This document shows positions 18,259 to 26,106 of a stretch of 64,000 nucleotides of DNA, piece by piece. The notes below the pieces were generated by a model, which saw only the letters and a program-made list of their open reading frames with translations, was not told the origin of the DNA and did no database searches. The translations under genes were made by a program, and so were the position numbers. This DNA comes from Streptomyces sp. CB01373 (lineage in GTDB: Bacteria > Actinomycetota > Actinomycetes > Streptomycetales > Streptomycetaceae). The stretch is from positions 372,001 through 436,000 of the forward strand of contig NZ_NNBK01000001.1 in NCBI RefSeq assembly GCF_002803075.1. The letters run 5' to 3'. The first letter of the stretch is position 1; every line of letters begins with the position of its first letter.

Positions 18259-18311
18259 CTTTGTCCTGTCGGTGGGAAAAGTTGGTGGCAATCCATGCGC
18301 AACTTCTTCCC
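18259..18311. promoter_or_regulatory. ROK promoter with candidate operator
   Basis: CTTTGTCCT (18259-18267) is followed by GGAAAA (18275-18280), a near-perfect long inverted repeat (GGGAAAAGTTG at 18274-18284 with CAACTTCTTCCC at 18300-18311) and TGCGCAA (18296-18302). The same pieces, CTTTGTCCT, GGAAAA, CAACTTCT and TGCGCAA, recur in front of the secreted GSDH-ThuA gene at 25932-25975. This fits an autoregulatory ROK operator. Confidence 0.5.
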
Positions 18312-18406
18312 AGTTCCGGCAGTCGCTGCTACGTTCCTCTCTCAAGCAGGCGGCCAGGTGGCCGGAATTACCCTGTGCGCAGGCCGAATTGAGGCGGGAG
18401 GGGCAC

Positions 18407-19597
18407 GTGAGACGTATGACGGCACGACCCGCCAACACCCATCAGGCCCGGCTGCTCAAGCTGTTGCGCGACGGGGGACCCAGCTCCCGGGCCCAACTCG
18501 GCGACAGCGTCGAGCTGTCCCGGTCGAAGCTGGCCGTGGAGGTGGACCGGCTCCTGGAGACGGGACTGGTCGTCGCCGACGGACTCGCCGCCTCGCGCGG
18601 CGGCCGCCGTTCCCACAACGTCCGCCTCGCCCCCGAACTGCGCTTCCTGGGCGTCGACATCGGCGCGACCTCGGTCGACGTCGCGGTCACCAACGCGGAA
18701 CTGGAAGTGCTCGGACACCTCAACCAGCCGCTGGACGTGCGCGAGGGACCCGTCGCGGTCTTCGAGCAGGTCCTCGCCATGGCCGCGAAGTTGCGGGCCT
18801 CGGGGCTCGCGGAGGGCTACGACGGCGCCGGCATCGGCGTCCCCGGTCCCGTCCGCTTCCCCCAGGGCGTCCCCGTGGCACCCCCGATCATGCCGGGCTG
18901 GGACGGCTTCCCCGTACGGGAGGCGCTCAGCCAGGAACTCGGCTGCCCGGTCATGGTCGACAACGACGTGAACCTCATGGCGATGGGGGAGCAGCACGCG
19001 GGCGTCGCCCGCTCCGTGGGCGACTTCCTCTGCGTCAAGATCGGCACCGGCATCGGCTGCGGCATCGTCGTCGGCGGCGAGGTCCACCGCGGTACGACCG
19101 GCAGCGCGGGCGACATCGGGCACATCCAGGCCGTGCCCGGCGGACGCCCGTGCGTCTGTGGCAACCAGGGCTGCCTGGAGGCCCACTTCAGCGGCGCCGC
19201 CCTGGCCCGTGACGCGCTGGAGGCGGCCCAGCAGGGCCTGTCGGCCGAACTCGCGACCCGGCTGGAGGCGAACGGCGCCCTCACCGGCGTCGACGTGGCC
19301 GCCGCGGCCGCCGCGGGCGACGCCACCTCCCTCGGCCTGATCCGGGAGGGCGGCACCCGCACCGGCCAGGTCATCGCCGGACTCGTCTCCTTCTTCAACC
19401 CCGGCCTCGTGGTGATCGGCGGCGGGGTCACCGGCCTCGGCCACACCCTGCTCGCCGCGATCCGCACCCAGGTCTACCGCCAGTCGCTGCCCCTGGCGAC
19501 CGGCAACCTGCCCATCGTCCTGGGCGAGTTGGGGCCCGCCGCCGGAGTCATCGGCGCGGCCCGGCTCATCAGCGACCACCTGTTCTCGCCGGCCTGA
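18407..19597 (+). CDS. ROK-family transcriptional regulator
   Basis: Sugar-responsive regulator of 396 residues. GTG 18407, with GGAGG five bases upstream, is preferred to ATG 18416. The N-terminal helix-turn-helix (about 12-65, RAQLGDSVELSRSKLAVEVDRL) is followed by a ROK ATPase/kinase-like domain: VDIGATSVDVAVTN (phosphate-1 motif), VDNDVNLMAMGEQ, and CVCGNQGCLEA, the Cys-rich zinc motif of ROK proteins. GTGIGCGIVV is intact. Such regulators bind a sugar and release DNA. It is the first gene of a sugar transport and catabolism locus on the same strand, so it probably controls the ABC transporter and downstream enzymes. Ligand unknown. Confidence 0.9.
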   Translation: MRRMTARPANTHQARLLKLLRDGGPSSRAQLGDSVELSRSKLAVEVDRLLETGLVVADGLAASRGGRRSHNVRLAPELRFLGVDIGATSVDVAVTNAELEVLGHLNQPLDVREGPVAVFEQVLAMAAKLRASGLAEGYDGAGIGVPGPVRFPQGVPVAPPIMPGWDGFPVREALSQELGCPVMVDNDVNLMAMGEQHAGVARSVGDFLCVKIGTGIGCGIVVGGEVHRGTTGSAGDIGHIQAVPGGRPCVCGNQGCLEAHFSGAALARDALEAAQQGLSAELATRLEANGALTGVDVAAAAAAGDATSLGLIREGGTRTGQVIAGLVSFFNPGLVVIGGGVTGLGHTLLAAIRTQVYRQSLPLATGNLPIVLGELGPAAGVIGAARLISDHLFSPA

Positions 19598-19770
19598 CCG
19601 GCGCGCACCACCTGGCACCACCTCGCACCACCGGTACGCCCCGCACCACCCGCACACAGCACGACACCACCACCGGTACGTCCCGAGTACACCAGCCCGC
19701 CCCGCGTACACCAGCCACGCGTACGTCAGCCCTGCCCTGAGACCGGCCGTATCCGCCGAGGGGAACCACC

Positions 19771-21327
19771 ATGGCTCCAGAACCACCCCTGCTCAGCATG
19801 TCCGGCATCACCAAGTCGTTCCCCGGAGTCCGCGCCCTGGACGGAGTCGACCTGGAGGTACAGGCCGGAGAGGTGCACTGCCTGCTCGGCCAGAACGGCG
19901 CCGGGAAGTCCACCCTCATCAAGGTCCTCGCCGGGGCCCACCAGCCCGACGACGGGGCGATCGTCTGGCGGGGCGAGCCCACCACCCTGAAGTCCCCGAT
20001 CGCCGCCATGCGCCTGGGCATCGCCACCATCTACCAGGAACTCGACCTGGTGGGTCACCTGTCCGTCGCCGAGAACGTCTTCCTCGGCCACGAACCCACC
20101 ACCGCCGGATTCGTCGTCCGCGGCCGCGAGGCCCGCTCCGCCACCACCGTCCTCCTCAAGCGGCTCGGCCACCCCGAGATCGACCCGGGCCGGTTTGTCG
20201 GCGACCTCTCCGCCGCCCAGCAGCAGGTCGTCTCCATGGCCCGGGCCCTCTCTCACGACGTCCGGCTCATCGTCATGGACGAACCGTCGGCCGCCCTCGA
20301 CCCGGACGAGGTCCACAACCTCTTCCGCATCGTCGGCGACCTCACCGCGGCCGGTGTCGCCGTCGTCTACATCTCCCACCGCCTGGAGGAGATCCGCCGC
20401 ATCGGCGACCGGGTCACCGTCCTCAAGGACGGCCGCGCCGTCGCCGGCGGACTGCCCGCCGAGTCCACCCCGACCCGCGAGATCGTCTCCCTGATGACGG
20501 GCCGCAACGTCGAGTACGTCTTCCCGCCGCGTCCGACGGCCGACACCGCGCACCTCGCGCCCGTCCTCACCGTCGAAGGGCTCGCCCGCGACGGCGAGTT
20601 CGCCCCCCTCGACCTCGAAGTGCGGCCCGGCGAGATCGTCGGCCTCGCCGGACTCGTCGGCTCCGGCCGCTCCGAGATCCTGGAGACCGTCTACGGCGCC
20701 CGCAAACCCAGCGCGGGCCGCGTCCTCGTCGACGGCACACCGTTGCGCCCCGGCAGCGTGCGCTCCGCGGTCCGCGCCGGACTCGGGCTCGCCCCCGAGG
20801 AACGCAAGGCCCAGGGCCTGCTGATGCTGGAGTCCGTCACCCGCAACGTCAGCGTCTCCACCCTGTCCCGCTTCGCCCGCGGCGGCTGGCTCGACCGGCG
20901 CGCGGAACGGAACGCCGCCCGGCAGGCCACCCGCGAACTCTCCCTGCGCCCCGACAACCCCGACACGCCGGTGCGCACCCTCTCCGGCGGCAACCAGCAG
21001 AAGGCGGTCCTCGCCCGCTGGCTGCTGCGCGGCTGCCGCGTCCTGCTCCTGGACGAACCCACCCGCGGTGTCGACGTCGGCGCCCGCGCCGAGCTGTACG
21101 CGGTGGTGCGCCGACTCGCCGACGAGGGCCTGGCGGTGCTGCTGGTCTCCAGCGAGATACCCGAGGTCCTCGGCCTCGCCGACCGCGTCCTGGTGCTCCG
21201 CGAGGGGCTCGTCGTCCACACGGCACCCGCCCGGGAGCTGGACGAACACCGCGTACTCGACCTGGCCATGGAAGGAACCCCCGTGTCCACGCAGTCCGTA
21301 ACCGAGGAAGGGAGCGCGACGTCATGA
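19771..21327 (+). CDS. Sugar ABC transporter ATP-binding protein (RbsA/XylG type)
   Basis: Double-domain ATPase of 518 residues that powers uptake of a monosaccharide-like substrate. Domain 1: GQNGAGKST Walker A (about 40), LSAAQQQVV signature (about 149), MDEPSAALD Walker B (about 169). Domain 2: a degenerate Walker A (GLVGSGRSE), as usual in this family, then LSGGNQQKAVLARWL and LLDEPTRGVDVGA. ATG 19771 has GAGGGG upstream. It overlaps the permease gene by four bases (ATGA). The 173-base spacer after the ROK gene holds short CACCACC and GTACACCAGCC repeats and no clear terminator. Confidence 0.93.
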   Translation: MAPEPPLLSMSGITKSFPGVRALDGVDLEVQAGEVHCLLGQNGAGKSTLIKVLAGAHQPDDGAIVWRGEPTTLKSPIAAMRLGIATIYQELDLVGHLSVAENVFLGHEPTTAGFVVRGREARSATTVLLKRLGHPEIDPGRFVGDLSAAQQQVVSMARALSHDVRLIVMDEPSAALDPDEVHNLFRIVGDLTAAGVAVVYISHRLEEIRRIGDRVTVLKDGRAVAGGLPAESTPTREIVSLMTGRNVEYVFPPRPTADTAHLAPVLTVEGLARDGEFAPLDLEVRPGEIVGLAGLVGSGRSEILETVYGARKPSAGRVLVDGTPLRPGSVRSAVRAGLGLAPEERKAQGLLMLESVTRNVSVSTLSRFARGGWLDRRAERNAARQATRELSLRPDNPDTPVRTLSGGNQQKAVLARWLLRGCRVLLLDEPTRGVDVGARAELYAVVRRLADEGLAVLLVSSEIPEVLGLADRVLVLREGLVVHTAPARELDEHRVLDLAMEGTPVSTQSVTEEGSATS

Positions 21328-22370
21328 CGCAGCCCGCCACCCCGGCCCAGCACGGCGGACCCGACGCCGGGCCGCCGCCCGCCGCCCGCGCGGACACCCC
21401 GAAGGGCGACGCCGGTCCGCTGCGCGTCCTGTGGGCCCGCGCCGACGTGCGCACCCTGTCGCTGCTCGGTGTGCTCGCCGTCCTCGTCCTCATCGGCGGC
21501 ATCACCAAACCCGACCAGTTCCTGGACACCCGCAACCTGCAGCTGGTGCTCACCCAGGCATCCATCATCGGCGTCGTCACCGTCGGGATGACCTTCGTCA
21601 TCATGAGCGGCGGCATCGACCTGTCCGTCGGCGCGATCGTCGGCCTCGCCTCCGTGTGGGCCACCACCGTGGCCACCCAGGAGTACGGCTTCGTGGGCGT
21701 GCTGTTCACCGCGGTGCTCGTCGGCGTCGGGTGCGGACTCGTCAACGGCGTCCTCATCGCGTACGGCGGCATGGTCCCGTTCATCGCCACCCTCGCCATG
21801 CTCGCCTCCGCACGCGGTCTCGCCCTGCAGATCACCGGCGGCAAGACCCAGATCGTCACCATCGACGGCATCCTGAGCCTCGGCAACCGCGACTCCTACG
21901 TCCTCGGCGTGCCGCCGCTGGTCCTCGTCTTCGCCGCCGTCACCGTCATCGGCTGGCTCGTGCTGAACCGCACCACGTTCGGGCGGCGCACCGTCGCCGT
22001 CGGCGGCAACCCGGAGGCGGCCCGGCTGGCGGGCATCGACGTACGCCGCCAACGCCTCTACCTCTACCTGCTGTCCGGGCTGTGCTGCGGCATCGCGGCC
22101 TTCCTGCTGATCGTCCTGGCCGGCTCCGGCCAGAACACCAACGGCAACCTGTACGAACTCGACGCCATCGCCGCCGCGATCATCGGCGGGACCCTGCTGA
22201 GCGGCGGCCGGGGCACCATCGTCGGCTCCGTCCTCGGCGTCCTGATCTTCATCACGATCAGCAACATCTTCGCCCTGAACAACCTCCAGAGCGACGTCCA
22301 GCAGATCGCCAAGGGCGCCATCATCGTCGCCGCCGTCCTCGTCCAGCGGCGCACCGCCTCCACCACCTAG
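21324..22370 (+). CDS. Sugar ABC transporter permease (RbsC/XylH type)
   Basis: Membrane subunit of 348 residues with about ten hydrophobic helices after a 45-residue Pro/Ala-rich cytoplasmic N-terminus. GVVTVGMTFVIMSGGIDLSVG (about 86-106) and AIAAAIIGGTLLSGGRGTI near residue 286 are the hallmark blocks of the RbsC family. It is translated from an ATGA overlap with the ATPase gene and is followed 50 bases later by the binding-protein gene. It forms a dimer in the complex with the ATPase. Confidence 0.92.
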   Translation: MTQPATPAQHGGPDAGPPPAARADTPKGDAGPLRVLWARADVRTLSLLGVLAVLVLIGGITKPDQFLDTRNLQLVLTQASIIGVVTVGMTFVIMSGGIDLSVGAIVGLASVWATTVATQEYGFVGVLFTAVLVGVGCGLVNGVLIAYGGMVPFIATLAMLASARGLALQITGGKTQIVTIDGILSLGNRDSYVLGVPPLVLVFAAVTVIGWLVLNRTTFGRRTVAVGGNPEAARLAGIDVRRQRLYLYLLSGLCCGIAAFLLIVLAGSGQNTNGNLYELDAIAAAIIGGTLLSGGRGTIVGSVLGVLIFITISNIFALNNLQSDVQQIAKGAIIVAAVLVQRRTASTT

Positions 22371-22420
22371 CCCAGCCGAGCCGCCCGCTCCGTACGGCCC
22401 TCACCGGAAAGGCCATCGCC

Positions 22421-23461
22421 ATGCCCCAGACACCGAGCCGCAGAGGCCTGCTCTTCGGCGGCGCCGCCGTCGGCGCCACCGCCTTCCTCGCCGCCTGCAC
22501 CAGCAACGAGCCCAAGAACGACAAGCCCGCGGCGAACGACCAGCCCGCCGCCGACGACCAGCCCGGCAAGGCGGTCACCATCGGCTTCGCCGGCCCGCAG
22601 GCCGACCACGGCTGGCTCAACGCGATCAACGAGAACGCCAAGAGCCGCGCCAAGAAGTACTCCGACGTCACCCTGGAGATCACCGAGGGCTCCAACGACA
22701 CCGCCGCGCAGATCGGCCAGATCGAGACCCTCATCAACAAGAAGGTCGACGTGCTGGTGATCCTGCCCGCCGACGGCAAGGCACTCACCCAGGTCGGACT
22801 GAAGGCGATGCGTGCGGGCATCCCCGTCGTCAACCTCGACCGGGTCTTCAACTCCCCGCAGGCGTACCGCTGCTGGATCGGCGGCGACAACTACGGGATG
22901 GGCTTCAACGCCGGGCAGTACATCGGCGAGCAGCTCAAGGGCAAGGCGAACGCGAAGGTCGTCGAACTCGCCGGCCTGGACAACCTGGAGCTCACCAAGC
23001 AGCGCACCCAGGGCTTCGACGACGCGCTGAAGAACTACCCCAACATCACCAAAGTGGCGCGTCAGGCGGCCGAGTTCACCGTCGAGTCCGGCCAGTCGAA
23101 GATGTCCCAGCTCCTCCAGGCGCAGAAGCACATCGACGCCCTGTGGAACCACGACGACGACCAGGGCGTCGGCGCGCTGCGCGCCATCGAGCAGGCCGGC
23201 CGCGACGAGTTCTTCATGGTCGGCGGCGCCGGCGCGCTCTCCGCGTTCGAACAGATCAAGCAGGACAAGGGCGTCCTGAAGGCCACCGTGCTGTATCCGC
23301 CCACGATGGCCGCGTCCGCGATCGACCTGGCCCGCGCGCTGGGCCAGGGCAAGGGCGTGTCCGGCATGGCGGAGTTCGAGATCCCGGCGTCCATCACCCT
23401 GTACTCCGCCGTGGTCGACAAGACCAACGTGGACCAGTACATGCCCACCGGCTTCAAGTGA
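22421..23461 (+). CDS. Sugar ABC transporter substrate-binding lipoprotein
   Basis: Periplasmic-binding-protein type 1 (RbsB-like) lipoprotein of 346 residues. ATG 22421 is chosen since it opens a twin-arginine lipoprotein signal: SRRGLLFGG, then lipobox LAAC with Cys near residue 26. An Asn/Asp/Pro-rich linker follows, then the type 1 sugar-binding fold: IGFAGPQADHGWLNAIN, VLVILPADGKAL, VVNLDRVF, and ELAGLDNLELTKQRTQGF. It delivers the substrate to the permease. The family takes ribose, xylose, galactose and relatives; the exact sugar is not readable. Confidence 0.92.
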   Translation: MPQTPSRRGLLFGGAAVGATAFLAACTSNEPKNDKPAANDQPAADDQPGKAVTIGFAGPQADHGWLNAINENAKSRAKKYSDVTLEITEGSNDTAAQIGQIETLINKKVDVLVILPADGKALTQVGLKAMRAGIPVVNLDRVFNSPQAYRCWIGGDNYGMGFNAGQYIGEQLKGKANAKVVELAGLDNLELTKQRTQGFDDALKNYPNITKVARQAAEFTVESGQSKMSQLLQAQKHIDALWNHDDDQGVGALRAIEQAGRDEFFMVGGAGALSAFEQIKQDKGVLKATVLYPPTMAASAIDLARALGQGKGVSGMAEFEIPASITLYSAVVDKTNVDQYMPTGFK

Positions 23462-23540
23462 TGGACGCGGCCAACCCCCCACCTCGCAATCACGGCGTCG
23501 GGAACGCCGCTGCGAACGTTGACGAGAAGGAGTTATCGGT

Positions 23541-24761
23541 ATGGGCCTGAAGGGACAGTCGGAGCAGGCCGAGAGCGAGCCCGCGGCCGGGAAGCCTCCG
23601 CTGCGTGTCGGCATGGTCGGCTACGCCTTCATGGGCGCCGCCCACTCCCAGGGCTGGCGCACCGTGGGCCGCGTCTTCGACCTGCCGCACCGGCCCGTAC
23701 TGGCCGTCGTCGCCGGGCGTGACGGGGCGGCCGTGCGAGGCGCGGCCGCCCGGCTCGGCTGGGCCGACACCGAGACCGACTGGCGCGCTCTGATCGCCCG
23801 CGACGACGTCGACCTCATCGACATCTGCACGCCGGGCGACAGCCATGCGGAGATCGCCGTGGCCGCCCTGGAGGCGGGCAAGCACGTGCTGTGCGAGAAA
23901 CCCCTCGCCAACTCGGTCGAGGAGGCGCGGGCGATGACCGAGGCGGCCGAGCGGGCGCGGGCCCGCGGCCAGGTCGCCATGGTCGGCTTCAACTACCGGC
24001 GGCTGCCCGCGACCGCCCTGGCCCGCCGCATGGTCGCCGAGGGCCGCCTCGGCACCCTGCGGCACGTACGCGTCAGTTACCTCCAGGACTGGCTCGTCGA
24101 CCCCGAGTTCCCGCTGACCTGGCGGCTGCGCAAGGACGCGGCGGGCTCCGGCGCCCTCGGCGACCTGGGCGCCCACATCGTCGACCTCGCCCAGTACCTC
24201 GTGGGCGAGGCGATCACCGGGGTGTCCGCGGTCACCGAGACGTTCGTCCGGCAGCGCCCGCTGCCGGCCGGGGCGGCGGCCGGGCTCAGCGGCGTCGGCG
24301 GCAGCGGCCTGGGGGAGGTCACCGTCGACGACGCGGCCCTGTTCACCGCCCGGTTCGGCTCGGGCGCGCTCGCCTCCTTCGAGGCGACCCGGTTCGCCTC
24401 CGGCCGCAAGAACGCGCTGCGCATCGAGCTCAACGGGTCCCACGGCTCGCTCGCGTTCGACCTGGAACGGCTCAACGAGCTCTCGTACCACGACCACACC
24501 GAACCCGGGGTGAGCGCCGGCTTCCGGCGGATCCTCGTCACCGAACCCGACCACCCCTACCTCGCGGCCTGGTGGCCGCCGGGCCACGGCCTCGGCTACG
24601 AGCACAGCTTCGTCCACCAGGCCCGCGACCTGGTGCTCGCGATCGCCGCGGGCACCGCGCCCGAACCGTCCTTCGCCGACGGGCTCCAGGTCCAGCGGGT
24701 CCTGGCCGCCGTCGAGGAGAGCGCGGCGAAGTATTCCCTCTACACGCCCGTCCCGGTCTAG
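23541..24761 (+). CDS. Gfo/Idh/MocA-family oxidoreductase
   Basis: NAD(P)-dependent sugar dehydrogenase of 406 residues. RVGMVGYAFMGAAHSQGW (about 22-39) is the nucleotide-binding glycine region, HVLCEKPLANS (about 115) carries the EKP catalytic Lys, and GDLGAHIVDLAQYLVG (about 212) the Asp-x3-His catalytic motif. A Gly-rich loop (about 245-258) is an insertion relative to small members. It is 80 bases after the binding protein and 12 bases before the TIM-barrel gene, so probably one operon. It probably oxidises a hydroxyl of the imported sugar or glycoside, perhaps at C3 as ThuB-like or C-glycoside-cleaving relatives do; that is inference. Confidence 0.88.
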   Translation: MGLKGQSEQAESEPAAGKPPLRVGMVGYAFMGAAHSQGWRTVGRVFDLPHRPVLAVVAGRDGAAVRGAAARLGWADTETDWRALIARDDVDLIDICTPGDSHAEIAVAALEAGKHVLCEKPLANSVEEARAMTEAAERARARGQVAMVGFNYRRLPATALARRMVAEGRLGTLRHVRVSYLQDWLVDPEFPLTWRLRKDAAGSGALGDLGAHIVDLAQYLVGEAITGVSAVTETFVRQRPLPAGAAAGLSGVGGSGLGEVTVDDAALFTARFGSGALASFEATRFASGRKNALRIELNGSHGSLAFDLERLNELSYHDHTEPGVSAGFRRILVTEPDHPYLAAWWPPGHGLGYEHSFVHQARDLVLAIAAGTAPEPSFADGLQVQRVLAAVEESAAKYSLYTPVPV

Positions 24762-24773
24762 GGAGGCCCGGTC

Positions 24774-25775
24774 ATGCCACGCTCGTTCACCCTGTTCACC
24801 GGCCAGTGGGCCGACCTCCCGCTGGAGGAGGTCTGCCGGCTGGCCCGGGACTTCGGCTACGACGGACTCGAACTCGCCTGCTGGGGCGACCACTTCGAGG
24901 TCGACAAGGCGCTGGCCGACCCCGCCTATCTCGACGGGCGGCGCGCGCTGCTCGACAAGTACGGCCTCAAGTGCTGGGCGATCTCCAACCACCTGGTCGG
25001 CCAGGGGGTCTGCGACCACCCGATCGACGAGCGCCACCGCGGCATCCTGCCGGCCCGCATCTGGGGCGACGGGGAGCCCGAAGGCGTACGGCAGCGGGCC
25101 GCCGCGGAGTTGAAGGACACGGCGCGGGCGGCGGCCGCGTTCGGCGTCGACACCGTCATCGGCTTCACCGGCTCCTCGATCTGGCACCTGGTCGCCATGT
25201 TCCCGCCCGTGCCGCCGGGCATGATCGAACGCGGCTACCAGGACTTCGCCGAGCGCTGGAACCCGATCCTCGACGTGTTCGACGCCGAGGGCGTCCGCTT
25301 CGCGCACGAGGTCCACCCCGGCGAGATCGCGTACGACTACTGGACCACCCGGCAGGCCCTGGACGCGGTGGACAACCGGCCCGCGTTCGGGCTGAACTTC
25401 GACCCGAGCCACTTCGTCTGGCAGGACCTCGACCCCGTCGGCTTCCTGTGGGACTTCCGGGACCGGATCTACCACGTGGACTGCAAGGAGGCCCGCAAGC
25501 GCCTCGACGGGCGCAACGGCCGCCTCGGCTCCCACCTGCCGTGGGGCGACCCCCGGCGCGGCTGGGACTTCGTCTCCGCCGGGCACGGTGACGTCCCGTG
25601 GGAGGACGTCTTCCGGATGCTGCGGTCCATCGACTACACCGGCCCCGTGTCGGTGGAGTGGGAGGACGCCGGCATGGACCGGCTCCAGGGCGCCCCCGAG
25701 GCGCTGCGGCGGCTCAAGGCGTTCGACTTCGACCCGCCGAGCGCGTCGTTCGACGCGGCCTTCGGCAGGGAGTAG
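24774..25775 (+). CDS. TIM-barrel sugar isomerase/epimerase-like protein (AP_endonuc_2)
   Basis: Xylose-isomerase-like barrel of 333 residues. The conserved metal-site acids and histidines of the family are visible: [22 protein letters not shown] (Glu of strand 5), [11 protein letters not shown] (Asp and His), YHVDCKEA, and [11 protein letters not shown] (final Glu). [16 protein letters not shown] is typical. ATG 24774 has a GGAGG-type site. Its pairing with the Gfo/Idh/MocA enzyme resembles known oxidise-then-isomerise or eliminate systems for glycosides and inositols. Product not determinable. Last gene of the transporter operon. Confidence 0.85.
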   Translation: MPRSFTLFTGQWADLPLEEVCRLARDFGYDGLELACWGDHFEVDKALADPAYLDGRRALLDKYGLKCWAISNHLVGQGVCDHPIDERHRGILPARIWGDGEPEGVRQRAAAELKDTARAAAAFGVDTVIGFTGSSIWHLVAMFPPVPPGMIERGYQDFAERWNPILDVFDAEGVRFAHEVHPGEIAYDYWTTRQALDAVDNRPAFGLNFDPSHFVWQDLDPVGFLWDFRDRIYHVDCKEARKRLDGRNGRLGSHLPWGDPRRGWDFVSAGHGDVPWEDVFRMLRSIDYTGPVSVEWEDAGMDRLQGAPEALRRLKAFDFDPPSASFDAAFGRE

Positions 25776-25805
25776 CTCCGCCGGCCGGCGGGGGCGGAGA
25801 GCCGT

Positions 25806-25915
25806 TTCGGGCTTTGTCCGCCGGCGGCTGCGGGTCCGTTGTGGCTGGTCGCGCCCACGCGGCGGAGCCGCATGTCGGCACAACCTCGCGCCCCCTTGGG
25901 GCGCGGGGTGCGCCC
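25806..25915. repeat. Streptomyces interspersed intergenic repeat with hairpin
   Basis: From memory, the block including TGGCTGGTCGCGCCCACGCG and GCGGAGCCGCAT recurs in many Streptomyces intergenic regions. It ends in a hairpin, CGCGCCCC (25887-25894) with GGGGCGCG (25898-25905), that can end the sugar operon. A genome-wide search is needed to confirm copy number. Confidence 0.55.
25887..25905 (+). terminator. Terminator of sugar operon
   Basis: Perfect 8-bp stem with loop CTT, 111 bases after the TIM-barrel stop, at the end of the interspersed repeat. Confidence 0.55.
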
Positions 25916-25931
25916 CGCTGCCCCGGGCCCG

Positions 25932-25975
25932 CTTTGTCCTCACACTGGAAAAAGAACAACTTCTCTTCTGCGCAA
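25932..25975 (+). promoter_or_regulatory. Promoter/operator module before GSDH-ThuA gene
   Basis: Carries CTTTGTCCT (25932-25940), GGAAAA (25947-25952), CAACTTCT (25957-25964) and TGCGCAA (25969-25975), the same words found before the ROK gene at 18259-18307. The spacing of the first two words is 15 here and 16 there. Probably a second site of the ROK regulator. Confidence 0.5.
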
Positions 25976-26106
25976 GGACTACCCGACTCCGACAAAGACA
26001 GCTACGGTCCCGGAGTTGTACAGGTCCCGCACATCTCCGGGGTGACGGCGCACCCCGGCGCATCGCAACCGCCCCGTACGACCCCCACCCTCCCGGAGGG
26101 ATCTTC

